Source of the DNA: Platycnemis pennipes
Taxonomy: Eukaryota > Arthropoda > Insecta > Odonata > Platycnemididae
Length of the DNA: 64,000 nt
Reading direction: 5' to 3'
NCBI GenBank assembly: GCA_933228895.1
Contig: OW121851.1
Span: 116,519,271 to 116,583,270 of the forward strand
A model generated the notes under the pieces. It made no database searches. It had not been told where the DNA came from and worked only from the letters and a program-made list of their open reading frames with translations. Made by a program: the position numbers and the translations under genes. Position 1 is the stretch's first letter, and each line of letters starts with the position of its first letter. Shown one piece after another: positions 46,740 through 59,059 of this stretch.

Positions 46740-49555
46740 GAGATCAGTTTGGATTTTTCTCGGGAGAAGCATCAATGATTCAATAGTTAGTACGATGTAT
46801 TCTTCGAATGATTACATTTACAATATAATTCATTATTTTAGCCATTTTAACTGTAGTGGAAAGGCTATATTTGGCGATGCTGTTGAAAGTTTTTCAAACT
46901 ACTTAAGGATGGTAGTTTTACCTATGCAGTTGGGAAATACGGCTAATTCCTGACCGCCGTGTGAATAATATTGTTCTAGAACTGGCTGCTTTGTTACTTT
47001 GCAGACGTAGCAAATGAGCTGCTTTCCCCAATGCCGATTTTTCTGAATAAGAGAAATTTATGACATCCCATTATAAGAAATCAATTTATTTCTATCAATT
47101 TATTAATCACATATTTCCTGTGGATTACGGTAATGGAAACGTATAGGTTCTTAGATTTTGTAGCAAAACTTTTTCATGCTGGTGGCTAAATTATGCTGAA
47201 CACGTCTGTATACTGTGGGTGTCCGAAAGTGGAAAGCATTTCGAACTTCATGCCTACGTCTGTTATTAAAAATGACTTGGTTCTGCTATTTTTATTTTCG
47301 GATTTAATCAAAGCTCAGGAAAATAATTCATGTATCTTCAGTTGTGCTTGTTAGTTCCTGTGAGGGATGAGGAAAACTTTATTTTCGCCACGACGTTTAA
47401 CGTTTTTTTCCATGTATTCACATTTCTTGGGTGTTCGTCCTATACGTGGTATTATTGTGCTAACGATCTCTTGGAGATGTAGAAATAATTATCCTATTAA
47501 TTGATTTGCCATGCCAAGAAAAGCGAGTTATCTTAGATCCTTGAAGATCTTTTAATATTAGAATATCTTTTGATAATATGCCCCTAATTTAATATTATGG
47601 ATTTTTTTCCTGGTGAGTGCATTCCCTTTTATAAAATTAAAGTTTGTCTATTTAGTCCCATAATAGCCTCATAGTCATAGTCCTCTAGTCATACTCATAG
47701 TCCCATAATAGTCCTCATAATAGTCCCATAAATGTCTGTGACATATTCTATTTTCCGCTAAAAACACTATTTAACTTCAGTCCTGTAGGTCATGTCGTGT
47801 TTATGATGCTATCGACAAATATCTCAGGGACATTAATTATTGTTAAATTTGATTTTCACCCAGGCCCTGTATTTCAATTGCAAAAATGTTTCCGGGTGCA
47901 ACTGTTGTATCTAGTTGCTGGTATAGAGGTATACTGTATTTAGGCTGTAATATTGTTGTAGCTTTAAGAGTTGCGTCGACTTAACAAATGTATCACCTAG
48001 TGGTGTAACTACTACCTCAATTATGCCAGTTGCCGCACGTTGGGCAAGCAAAAGTATTCTCTTCAATATATCGATGAGAACGAATATACTTACGCCTCTC
48101 AATTTGGTCTATTTGTATTTCTATTACAAGACATAAAGAGATGAGGCTAACTTGGCAGAGATGTATTAGCACTCCCAGTTACTTAGCTTTTAATGATTTG
48201 TGATGTAAAAGTGGTCGTAACTTCCCAAAGAAAATTTATGTGCATTGAATTAGTGAGAAATTAGTTCTACTACAGGTATTCTGTTACCATATTCGTCATC
48301 TCTCCATTGTGAACCGGTTTTAAAATGTTGGCTTAAACATTTTCGTGTCATAAGACCCGTAGTTAATACACTTTTCACCGATCCGTCAACTTAATCCCTC
48401 TCTTGAAATCCCAACTGTCAACGCAACATGTGATTTTGGCCGCTGTTGGCAACTATTTTAAAAGGAAATTATTGCAATTTTCCTCTGTTTCTGAGAATTT
48501 ATTTACGACTATTTTCTTTTTTCCATTTTTTTGTTCCGATATTTTGAATTGAGACTTGATTGTAATGTACGCTAATTAAATATTTGTAAATATGAAATAC
48601 AATAGAGCAGCTCCACGATTTCAAGCCTGAAACGGTAATACATATATAATATCGCATTAAAATTACCTCACGAAAGGAAGGGTAACTTTAACCAGAACCT
48701 GGGACTGAAGAGTATTTTATCGGTCGAATGGAGTTATTAACTGGTTTAAAATTTGTGCGACATCAAACACTACCAATATTTATTTGGTAATAGTAATTTG
48801 TTGGGCCTGTGGTGCTGGAAAGTATAGATCGAATATAAGTACAAAGAAATTCGTCGAACATTCTTCGGTACTCTTCCATTATTACTTATAGCGTGCTTCT
48901 GAGTCCAAGAATTAGACTGGTAAGATTTTATCATTCGTAAGAATTTCTTCGCGATGTCTTGTTGGGAAGATGTGCCTTCGAAGCGGAAAAATAATGGAAG
49001 CCTTTTCAATAATGCGGTTGGAATGAATTCTCACCGCGAAGCCTTCCAGCCTTACCTTTAAGAACGCGGTATCTTCTAGACATTAAATTCCGATCAAATA
49101 CTCGCATCTCATCGAAAATCATTCGAACATTTGGGAAGCGGGGAAAACCTGGTAGCCGTTTTTTTTAACGGTGCAGCGATCCATAAAAGGTTATCTTTCT
49201 TGAATATCTCCTCCCACAAATTGGATTTGCCAATTTTACGTATCTCGCCGTTTGCAATAATGGAACGCTATTTTCCGTACGAAATAATGATAAAAGCTCG
49301 AAAGTTTTTTGCTCAGCGTGAAAAATTCTCTTTTATTTTTTCGGTCACGGAATCCCCGAGTTCCGTCCGTCACCTGGCGGATAATTCAATACTTTTAGAC
49401 ATTACCGAAACTTGAATATCCCCCCGACGAAGGGCATTCACATGGGAAAAAACGATCCGAATTTTTTTTCCATCACGAGGAGAGAGAAAGAGTATGGGAG
49501 TTTTCGCCTTTTCTTTCGTTTGGCGATCCCGCCCCTCATTTCCTTCATTATATAT
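46740..49555. other. No gene seen
   Basis: AT-rich unique sequence apart from the short tandem repeat at 47655-47732. CACCTAGTGGTG near 47994-48005 is a perfect 12-bp palindrome. Confidence 0.4.
47655..47732. repeat. Imperfect short tandem repeat
   Basis: Variants of CATAATAGTCC and CATAGTC recur seven or so times without a strict period. Typical of a decayed minisatellite. Confidence 0.7.
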
Positions 49556-49559
49556 TCGA

Positions 49560-51110
49560 ATCCGGCGGGGATACGGCCACCAAACTATCTCCCCCTTCCC
49601 GATTCTCACATCCTTTCCATTCGTTCCCCACCCCCCCAGACTCCGCAACCCTCCCCCCCCCCCCCAACCGAACCGCCCCTGCCCGCTCCCATGCGGTCGG
49701 AAAACCTTAATGCCAGTGGTACAGAAAAATCCGCCGATTACCTTTATGAAGAGCTTCTCGCCAGCCGATTGGTCACGATCAAGTTGTTAAGAGGGGAGAA
49801 GGATGGAAGCCTTTAATGCCATTGGAACTCCCGGTGGCTGGGGCTCTTATAACCGCTTATATTTTTCGCCGTCTCTCCACACCCACTTCCCTCCCGCCTT
49901 CCTCGCTTTTTCCCACCGCCCGCCTTTTTGGATTTTATCTACATCCCGGCCTCCCGCTAGCCTTCTCCCCCACACCTCCCCGTCCGGATACACCTCCTCA
50001 GCTCCTTCCCCCACGCCATACCTTTTTTTCATGCCCTCTCCCTCTTCCTCCGCCTTCCTCTCCTCTTTCCCTTCCTTTCTTGAGGCGTGTTGCGTACCTC
50101 CGAAGGGCCCCGCCCACCTAAGCCCTCCTCTTCTCCGCCCAACCCCCCTCCACTCCTCAACTCTTTCGCCGAAGAGTGATAGGCCTTATTCGTCCTTCCC
50201 TCCCCCTCCTCCGCTCCCCACACCCACAATCCTCCTCCTCCCCGTCATCCGCTCCACCACCCGACTCCTCTCCGTATCCGCTGCTTGATCTAGTCTGCCC
50301 AACCACCCGGCTACTGTTCGCCGCCTCCCACCGGCACATCTCTCTCCTCTGTTAGTTCCCCCCCCCCCCCCCCTCCGCCGCTGGGGAAAACCGCTTCTTT
50401 TCCCCGAGATCTCTCACGGGAGTCCTCTCCCCTCTTGCGTGTGTCCTTTTCTCTTTCTCTCTGCTCCGCGGCTCCTCAAGGGTAGTGCTGGGGGCGAAGG
50501 GGTTTAGAGAGTCGATTTAGCATACGGTTGGGTTAGCTGCGTTGTTGGTGGTTCTGTGGAGGGTGTGGGGGGAGATATCACTCCGCCCATCGTTTAACTT
50601 CATTGCTACCTTCGAAATCGGAGAGGAAAAGTTTCCCCCATCCCCTCCGCAAGTTTTTATACTTTTGAACATGTGTGCTTATTATAGAGTTACGCACCCA
50701 AATCCACCCTGCCTGGATCTCCATCTCCGCCGCCTACTGAAATGCCCGGCTCATAATTCCCATCCCGCCCAGCCCCAGCGCGAATTCTCCTCGTGACCCC
50801 TTTTATCCTCCTATCCCCATCCCCTTCCGCTCTCCGCGAAGGAATTCTTTCTTCAGGTGCGGACAATGAATATTGTTTCGTGATCCAGAAGGGTGTGTGT
50901 AGTTATTCCGCTGCCCTTCTCGCAATCTCCCCAATCGTTGTCTGCAAGCCTTCCCCATCCTTTTTCTCTCTCTCTCTCTCTTGGGCTACTGGTGTTGGGC
51001 GTGGGCTCTTTTGTTTCCATCTTGATGGCGGATGTGTTAGATGCAGCTTGTCTCGGCAGTAAACTTACAATTTATTCCCTCTCTCTCCCTCGCTCTGCCT
51101 CGGCGTAAAA
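49560..51110. other. Large C/T-rich, CpG-containing island
   Basis: The + strand is C/T-rich at 49590-49680 and 49870-50400, with C runs at 49647-49663 and 50359-50373. A G-rich, CpG-containing stretch lies near 50465-50580, then pyrimidine-rich sequence to about 51110 with a CT microsatellite near 50965-50982. Long frames are compositional. By size it is the second-best candidate in the window for a promoter-type CpG region after 5480-5720, but no core promoter element was identified. Confidence 0.5.
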
Positions 51111-51114
51111 TGCA

Positions 51115-54050
51115 CCGGGAATGCCGGGATGGCTGATTTGACCTCCCTCCTCGTAGAGGTTGCATTCTTATTAGTTTTGATGCGGAGAGTCGATTGGAGT
51201 TCTTTACTTTCCTTGGAGAGGCAAGTGTTGGGAGAGGATGATGGTCGACCTGGAAAAGCCTCCCATCGTGCATGAAAATAGCAGTGAATACATATGTTTA
51301 CTTTTGGAAGCGCACTGAGTAAAAGAGAATGGCTTACTGCCTTGGAAATAATACTGTCGTATAATCCTCTGGTTCTTAGTTTTTGTTAACTCCAAACATT
51401 AATATTTCTTTGTAATTTTTATCCCGACTGAGATTAGTGGAACGGGAAGTACAAAATTTATAAAAATAATTTTTTACAACAAGTATTGAAGTTTTTGCCG
51501 TCAATTATTGTCGTAAGTGAAAAACACTGGTATCAATATAATTGTAAAATCATTCCCTGCTTTGAGAACCTCAATGCCAAAATGTTCGTTCCCTTGCCAT
51601 GTATTTAAAAAGTTAAAATTATTCGATGATAAAACATTTGCTTGTGTTGTACCGGAAACAATGATGCACTACATTTAATTTGACAATGGGTGTTAAATTT
51701 TCCATTGCGTATTTTTAAGGTTGCCTGATTGCTTCCGCATGTGTGGTAGTGTACTATTATCTGATTTTAAAATCGATAGCGGTATATTCCTTCATGGAGT
51801 TATGGCACCTCCAGCCCCAAATATATCGGCGTGGAATGGTACTCGTTAAATATAATGGTTAGCTTTTGCCCGAATGTGTAGTGGTACAAATTTTCAACCG
51901 TTAAAGTTCCGCTACAGGACTTTTTGCCAGCGGCTGGTTTGAAAGTCATTCGACACAGGAAGCATTTACGAAATCACTTCTGGATGTTAATGTACTTTTA
52001 GAATGAGTTTTCAACGCCGGCATAGTCTATAGAACATCCTGTGTGTCTCTAAATTGAAAGAATGAAATACTTAATGCTTTTTGATTCGGATTTGGAGATA
52101 CTGGAAATGAATCATTAGCGGAATGGATATTCTTTTGTTGCGGTGGGCGAAGCATGTGGGTCATCACTTCCCGAAATGAGTATCTCGGTACCCTGTGGCG
52201 CTGCTGTTTCACCGCGGGGGTCGCTGGAATTTCGTAAACGATTACGGGCGAAGGAAAGGAGGGCATTGGTTAAGGTAAGGGAGATAGGGATAACATCTGG
52301 AGATTGATAGTCATGGATGAACAAACGCTTTCGTCTGCTCGTCCTTGATGAATGATAAACATAGGCTTAGGCGAGGAAAAAATGATCATCATCGGTTTTC
52401 CCCGTCCTTCTCAGTCGGTGAGGGGAAATAGCTGGTTTGAATTTTGGCCAAATTGTTGAGCCATGGGGCCATGTCTTCTCACCCTGCTTATTTTAATTTT
52501 CCGGGTAAAAGTTTGGACTTTCTTTTTGACGCGGGGCTTGCCTTTAGGCGTTAACTCTGATCGAGGCGTCTTAGTCAAAATTAGGCCTGCAAATTAATGA
52601 CTATCGACAGGCAGACTTGAAAACGTTGGTTTACAAAAGCTAACGCTGAGCAAGGATGTATGCTATTTTCCTATTGGTCCCTTCAAATCGTATGTGGGAA
52701 GAAGACTACGATATTAAATGGAGCATCTGTATACCTTTTTTGGCATTAAAGTGACGGAAATAAAAAACGACTGTTGGTATTTTTAGCGTAGGACCCATTG
52801 TGTAACCTGAGATTCTGAATGAACGCCGTTTATCCTATTAATATTCAGATTATGAATATTCTCTCCGAAGGGAGTTAAATAATCCGCTTGGTTTTGCCGA
52901 TATGCGTCTGTGCATATAATTTGAGTCGCAGAATTGGATGGCTAAACTATAGCAACAAAGTAAGCACATGTTTTGAATAATGAATTATTTGGAATTTAGC
53001 ATTAATTTATTCTCTGTGAGTAGGAAGTTTATTATGCACAATCTGTTGAATTATGTTTGGGGATATTTATCAGTGTGAATCTCATTCGATCTTTCTTGAG
53101 CTCAAATTCTATCTGGTTTTAATCAAAATTAAATTAATATGATAGGCATATGAAAAGGACAATGCGTCGGTGAAAAGAAGCAGTTAAAGGGTTTTAAGTT
53201 GGTGGCCAATGAACCTCTCAGTTTGGAGATATTTCCTTTCATTCCAGATTATCTTGTTGTTCTGAATTTGCGTATTCCATTCTTGCCCTGAGCGTATAGA
53301 ATACTGTAGTAAATTGTTCTGAAAAAATAATACAGGATACCATATATGTGAGGGAGATTTGTTAAAATACATATTGTTATTTCGGATATTTTGGGGTGGT
53401 TGTTTCCACCCATGTTTTTCTGTATTCTTAAAATGCCACCTAAGCCCTGAAAGTTTCGCGGGTATCAGACCCAAGGGTATCAGACCCAAAACTATGGGTC
53501 GACTGAGGCTGCCAACAACTGTTGTATGACAAGTTTAGTCATTGGCGCTTCTTTTTATCTTTTTATATGCCAAGGGAAGTTAGTTATGAATTACCACTTC
53601 GCAAAACGACTTCTTTGGTGGTTTCATGATCTGGTGCGCTGAAACGCAGGCAATTTGGCTGAAGTAGAGAGGGCCGACAATTTGGTGTTTCCCCGGCGTA
53701 TTGTCTGAGTGAAGGTATCTCGAGTTCTTCATTGGGTCAGGTCCTTTACGGTCGACGCTTCGAACGACAACTCGTCCATCACCTTCAGGGAGTTGCGAAA
53801 AATTTCACTCATGAACGAAACAATCATACCAAATCAGATCCAGTAACCTCTGTTTAATACACACTGCCGTATTCTGTATCATAATAAATGGAATTGATTG
53901 ATTCTCATAATTCATTCCTATTCTAGTCTTCTACCATTCAGGATAGGTTTGGATGGAGTGTCCCTACTCTTCTTTGCATTTCATTGATCTACCCAACATT
54001 ATTCCTCTCTCCAAAAATACGTTGTTCTCTCTTCATACAACTCAATCGGT
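51115..54050. other. No gene seen
   Basis: AT-rich unique sequence apart from the 15-bp tandem duplication at 53460-53489. Confidence 0.4.
53460..53489. repeat. Exact 15-bp tandem duplication
   Basis: GGGTATCAGACCCAA occurs twice in immediate succession. Too short to assign to an element. Confidence 0.85.
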
Positions 54051-54055
54051 CATAT

Positions 54056-54245
54056 CATGAAATATGATGGCCTAATGAAGACAATAGTCGAAGGGCAAGT
54101 AGACGGGAAGTATGGTAAAGGAAGTCCTATGAATTGAAGGATTCGAAAGAGATGAAGCACATATATATGAAGAGATTCGCTGATAGGAGAAGCGAGTGGA
54201 AATATGTGTTTAAGCATTATAAGTATTGTTGACTGGTGATGATGG
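54056..54245 (+). repeat. RTE-type LINE relic: 3' end of ORF2
   Basis: The + strand reads EGQVDGKYGKGSP, then in another frame KDSKEMKHIYMKRFADRRSE and WK, corresponding to the copies at 100-285 and 6203-6412. It ends in a GGTGATGATGGTAATGA tail. The WRAASNQS block is eroded. Confidence 0.65.
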
Positions 54246-54559
54246 TAATGAAAATATTCATGTTTAATACATTTCACCTTTCGTCCACCTTTCCGTCCAT
54301 CTAATTTTCCCCATTCCCCTCCACACATTCTGAAACTCTATCATTTATCCTCATCCTTCCCTATGGGTGAGGTCCATAATATAAAGCCACGCTAAAAAGA
54401 AAGTCTCTACCATTCTTCAGTGATGATAATGATGTGAAGTACACGACACCGTTTCCGGATAGCGAATTTCGAGTGGCTGAATATTTACGTGAATACAGAT
54501 TTCATGAAAAGTTTCTAACTCTTTTCTCTCCTTTGGAACATTCCTGTCAGTCGAGCGCT

Positions 54560-54840
54560 TTTAGTATTCGATGCCCCATCTGATATGAGCGGCTAATGAG
54601 CTAGTGGGTCGCCTGTTTTCACATTCCACCCCGAAGGGTTCGACGAAAGAGGACGCTCACGTAAATCATCCCCCATTGCTGCCCAATCCTCGTGGGCCTC
54701 TGTCGTTCGAGTGCGGGTGTGTTAAGACGTCCCCTTTCCTCCGCTGAACACTCCCGCTGGGAGGGATTGATGCTCGTCCGGGCGAGAAGGCGTCGCCGTC
54801 CGCCCCCATACTCCCCGTCTCCCAGCCTCGTTCACACTGA
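54560..54840. other. GC-rich, CpG-containing segment
   Basis: A compact GC-rich block without the extreme strand bias of the other islands. No gene or repeat recognised. Confidence 0.4.
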
Positions 54841-55257
54841 ATAAAAATTGGATTAGTGTTGTGCCGCGTGAGGTGCTCGAAAAAAGTATCCTTCTCCTAA
54901 TTAACTCATGACTACCCCTCCACGTTGTTTTATTTCACTGATTCCAGTTGATATTACTCCCCCCTCGCAAGTAAGAATTGGTCATCCTTGATATTAGCTA
55001 TTTTTGTGCGGCTATGTCGCGAATTTTCCCCAGAAATGATAGAAGATGCTTATTTTTTTCAGGAAGTGATCCGGTTGCTAACAAGGGAATACATCGGGCG
55101 CGTGTGATCGTAAGTTTTTGTGTATTTTTTTTTAATTCTGTGAAATTTTTTGGCGAGTTGCGTAACTAAGATAACTCAATCGTCTTCCTCCTTTCCATCA
55201 ACTTTCTCCATTCTGCTCCGGAGCTACATTTCACAAACCTACTGTTTTTTCCCCATT

Positions 55258-55464
55258 TTATTTCCCCATAATCCAGTTTTTGGAACCTACTAATGCTACT
55301 CTCCATATTATAATAATGCTAATGACTGATGTTTTCTCTGTATCTAGTCTGAATTTAAGTTCCCCTTTGCTTGTTAACCGCCTCTTTGCCAAGCGCATTT
55401 CTTCACTTAATTTATTTGACACTGAACCCACCTTGGTCAGCTCATTTTCACTAAATTGCACCAT
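55258..55464 (-). pseudogene. RTE-like ORF2 fragment (post-RT region)
   Basis: The - strand frame contains EMRLAKRRLTSKGELKFRL followed by IIIWRVALVGSKNWIMGK. RTE ORF2 typically has RI.MAK..F, then L.....R...VKT.VWSVALYG.ETWT, in the same order. The frame is open over 68 codons but starts and ends abruptly and lacks RT catalytic motifs. Resemblance only, not a search result. Confidence 0.5.
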
Positions 55465-55499
55465 CTGTTCTGAGCTCCACTATTTTATGTAAAACTTTG

Positions 55500-56375
55500 A
55501 ATCCTTTTTCTTGGTAAATTTATTATTTTCTGTTTTCGTCTGATGAATGCAGGTAGTAAAGGTTCATCGTAAATTTGCACTGATGCTGTATTTCATGCTT
55601 GTGTACCCATCATTCTGGTATTTTAAGTATTTACTATAATCCTACATCGGGTGCAGATTTAAGAGGTCATTTTCCATCTTTTTTTACAGTAATCTAACTT
55701 CTCCAAACGTATCATGTTTCTGTTATATTCTTCACGTATTTTTTCTAGCGTCCTAAGTATGTATTTTAAGTCAAATTATACTATAATAATTAAAATATAA
55801 TTATAGTAGTATCTATTAGAAGAATAAGCTGAACGTCATCTACATTATTCATATATTTTGTACACTATCTAATATCACTCAAGGAAGTTGACCGTTAAGT
55901 GATGTTTTCCGCGGTTGGGGTTTGTACAGGTGAACGTGCCCCAACTATTGACGGAAATGAAAACACACATTTCCCCGATACTTTTTCGGAGAGTTGCACC
56001 TGATATCCATTGACTCTTTTTTGGAGAATATATGTTACTTTGGAAGTTAACGATGCATTATTTGTTTGGAATGGCTCCGGATTCGTCTCTGTGGCTGAGA
56101 AAATTTAATGATTTTTAACGTTATCTTATCTACATATGTGAGGCCTTAGTTTTAGTTATCAGGGACTTAGCTATGCCGTCGGTGGTAGCAGTATTCTGTA
56201 AGTGGCCTCAGAATATGGTGGCATTTATCATGTTTTTTATCCTCGTAATCACGATGATAGCTACTTTAGACTATCTCTAAGAGTTGTGCGTATTACGTAT
56301 TGTGTTTACATTGATATGATATACTAATTGAGCTAAAATACTGCCGACAAAGTGGGATGTCTCTTGTGTTTGAAC
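55500..56375. other. No gene seen
   Basis: AT-rich unique sequence. Nothing recognised. Confidence 0.4.
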
Positions 56376-56379
56376 TAAG

Positions 56380-56800
56380 GCGAGCGTGGGCCAAACAGGT
56401 TCAACTCTCCACCCCCCTTTCCTCCAGTTGATAGATGCACTGCACCCTGAACGATCTCGCCCGCGCAACCACCCTCGCCGACCGTCTTAAAAGGGTCGAG
56501 CTGCCTCCTCCCACCTGATCTCGTGATCTAATGACTAATTCCCGTCCGCTGGCGATGCTGTACACTCTGCCGTGTGTCGTCGTATCCCATCGCGGGGGAA
56601 AATGACGGAGTGGGAGGGGTGCACGGCAACCACCTGGCTCTTTGGAGGGCGCTCGCGAACGGAGGTGTTCGAACCCTTCCCGCCGCGCTGGAGGTGCGGT
56701 CGGAAAGTTTTGACGCGCACCAGGGTTAAGACTTGAGCGTGGAGGTCAATTGCCTCCACCTTCCACCAGGGTACCGCCAAGTATTTCAATTTCATTCAAA
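56380..56800. other. GC-rich, CpG-containing segment
   Basis: CpG-rich block (densest about 56440-56720) immediately left of the foldback. Short - strand frames are not recognisable. Confidence 0.4.
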
Positions 56801-56820
56801 TTGTGAGCTCTTACGTTTTG

Positions 56821-57152
56821 CAAATACAAACGAGTTAATCAACTCCTAAAGGCGTAATCCGTGATACCTTTCAAAATAGGGTCGGGTATTGATATGAGAA
56901 GGAATCAAAATGACTTCACACTACTTGTTTGTGGTTCTCTGTCCAGAAGAAAATTCACCAGGTGAATGGTTGAGCCAAGAGAAATAGGTGAGCTTGGCGA
57001 GTATCAACTAGATGAATTTTCTCTTGGATAGATAGGCACTAACGGGTAGTGTGAGTTCATTATTTTGATTTCTCCCCACTTTAATCTTCCCACCTATTTT
57101 GAAAGATATTACAGTTTACGGATTTAGGAGTTATTTGATTCGTTTGTGTTTG
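56821..57152. repeat. 332-bp foldback with arms of about 150 bp
   Basis: The left arm starts CAAATACAAACGAG; the inverse of the right end starts CAAACACAAACGAA. Matching blocks continue inward on both arms: AACTCCTAAA, CTTTCAAAATAGG, AATCAAAAT, CACACTAC and GAAAATTCA. The tip is GCCAAG...CTTGGC around a 13-nt loop. Arms diverge by substitutions and small indels, and no clear target duplication was seen. It is either a MITE/Foldback-type element or an inverted local duplication; a transcript would form a long hairpin. Confidence 0.85.
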
Positions 57153-57214
57153 GTCACTAGATCGTGACTTTGCGTTTTTATTACATTCCACTAAAAATCA
57201 CTTAAAATAGTAAC

Positions 57215-57445
57215 CTGTTTGGTGTTGCAGCTAGAGTGGTGGATTCCTATCCCTAAGGGTCAGATTTTGAATCCCGGTGGTGGTATGGCGGTGGTGGTAT
57301 GGTGGAGTTTGAGGTGTGGCGGTCATGGCTCAAGTTCAGTTCTTCGTCCGTCAGATGGAAAGTTGCTCCGCGGACCCTTTGGCGCCTTTAGTTAAAAGAA
57401 GACTTATGCCGACGCCGGGTTTTTCCTGGTACTCTCTACTCTTCA
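57215..57445 (+). repeat. SINE family C copy
   Basis: Head with A-box-like GTTGCAGCTAGAGTGGTGG and B-box-like TTTGAATCCCGGTGG; a small GGTGGTATGGC tandem at 57276-57305; body with GGCGCCTTTAG; and 3' block CTTATGCCGACGCCGGGTTTTT. The 3' block matches the - strand copy at 20350-20525. Confidence 0.65.
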
Positions 57446-57449
57446 CCAT

Positions 57450-58840
57450 GTAATTTTCATAAGTACAATTTTTCCATTACAGTGATGCGCTCTTGAGTTC
57501 ATTCTGGAGGCTTTCGAGACTTGAGTGAGTCGATGAATTCGATTAATGATGAAATGGTGCAAGGCGTAATCACGATTTATAACGCAATCTTGATAATTAT
57601 CCTCAGGCTGTATTGTGCTGAGTAATATGTGCTTTCATATTCTGACCACTGCATCAAGAGTTAAAACTCCGCTGTTTACCTCTTCGGGCGCTGTCAGAAA
57701 TTTTAGAGATTCTATTTTCTGGACGCGAGTAATTGTGGTGAATCACTGCTTATCCTAGATAACTCCCTTTGCTTCCTATATCTCAGGGAAGTTGGAGGAC
57801 AGTTTTTGAGATGAAGTGTGGGGAACAGTGGAGGAAATGGTATCATAATAAAGATAAACTATAAAATTCTGGACGCCATTCGGGGAATATAGGAGGCACT
57901 GGAGGAAACTGGAAGGAGATGGACGAAGTAAATGAGGCAAACAATTAAGGAATGGGATACTTCAGGCCGATATAAAAAGGGAAAATTGCAGACAAAAGTG
58001 AAGGTAGAAGGAAACAATCGGCATTTTTGATACATTGGGAAGATGGAAGGAGTATTCTGATTTGGTTGGGGAAATAGTTCAGAAAAATTTCAAGAAAATA
58101 AAATGTCAAGTAGGAATCGTCGATGCCTTCGTGGACAGGTAGATTGCCAAAATAAAAACTCAGAGAATAAGCATTTTAAGGCATTTTTGTGGCGCAGTAT
58201 GGGCTCTAATTTCATCTTATTGTAGCAACGTAACTTAGGGATGATTGGTCAGTGAAAGGGTAGTGTTTTTAACCCCGCCTTTCAGTCTCTGGCTACTTAG
58301 CCTTTATTCTTGTTGCGTGTCCCTTCTTAACGCGTAAGCTCATGTACTGCTAAGTTTGCCGTGGTTATATTATCCAAGATAGGGAACAACTAGTTCTGCA
58401 TTGTCATATAAATACTGTTAAATATTTCTAGTACGTATCATCGTTGGTCACAAAACATTCTTGCATCAGGAAGGTTTATTTACGAAACAATTTTATTGCG
58501 GTCGTTTCACAACTTTGATTAGTGTAATTTTCCCTATAAATACGAAATTATAACATTTGAATATTTATTTACGCCTGTAAGAATACATAAGACATTTTAT
58601 GTACCCTACTCCATTTCAAAGCGTCTCAAATAATATGCTTGACGGATCTCACATGTGTACGAAAATGTATCACCAGAGATAACGCAAGCAGTAATGATGA
58701 AAAATGTGGATTTATATTTTATCCTAAATTATAAAATATTGAAATAATTATTTGCTGCTTAACGTCATATCTCGTAGTGCGGTGCACTGTCTTGTAGCCG
58801 TATTCACTAATCTATCTCCCGTCAAATTTAATGCTCTTTC
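57450..58840. other. No gene seen; possible LINE trace
   Basis: AT-rich sequence. Around 57810-58120 the + strand is purine-rich and yields fragments such as CGEQWRKWY, vaguely like RTE C-termini, but not enough to assign. Confidence 0.3.
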
Positions 58841-58844
58841 TCAT

Positions 58845-59050
58845 TTCCCCTAATTTCCGTGAAACTCAGTGTCGTTCCAGTCTTTATCATCCCTTTTCTC
58901 CATCTCCCATCCCGCGTAATTTTTACTCTCCTTCCCGTCCTTCCCTTTCCCCTTTCGCTTTCCATTGCTTTCCATTACTCCCCCCGTCCTCTTCTCCCAT
59001 CCTTGAATCCGTGGTGTGAGGTCGTGCACCTTCCTCTTCTTTTTTTTCTC
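58845..59050. other. C/T-rich polypyrimidine island (short)
   Basis: The + strand is C/T-rich between about 58880 and 59055, with no CpG excess. Open frames on both strands are compositional. Confidence 0.5.
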
Positions 59051-59059
59051 TTTCAAATT

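Noticed and set aside
49412..50288. Frames of 134 and 161 codons
   Set aside because: Pro/Ser-rich from pyrimidine bias. No conserved motif and no consistent start.
57810..58120. Possible RTE LINE fragment on the + strand
   Set aside because: Only scattered residues resemble RTE C-termini, and block order is unclear.
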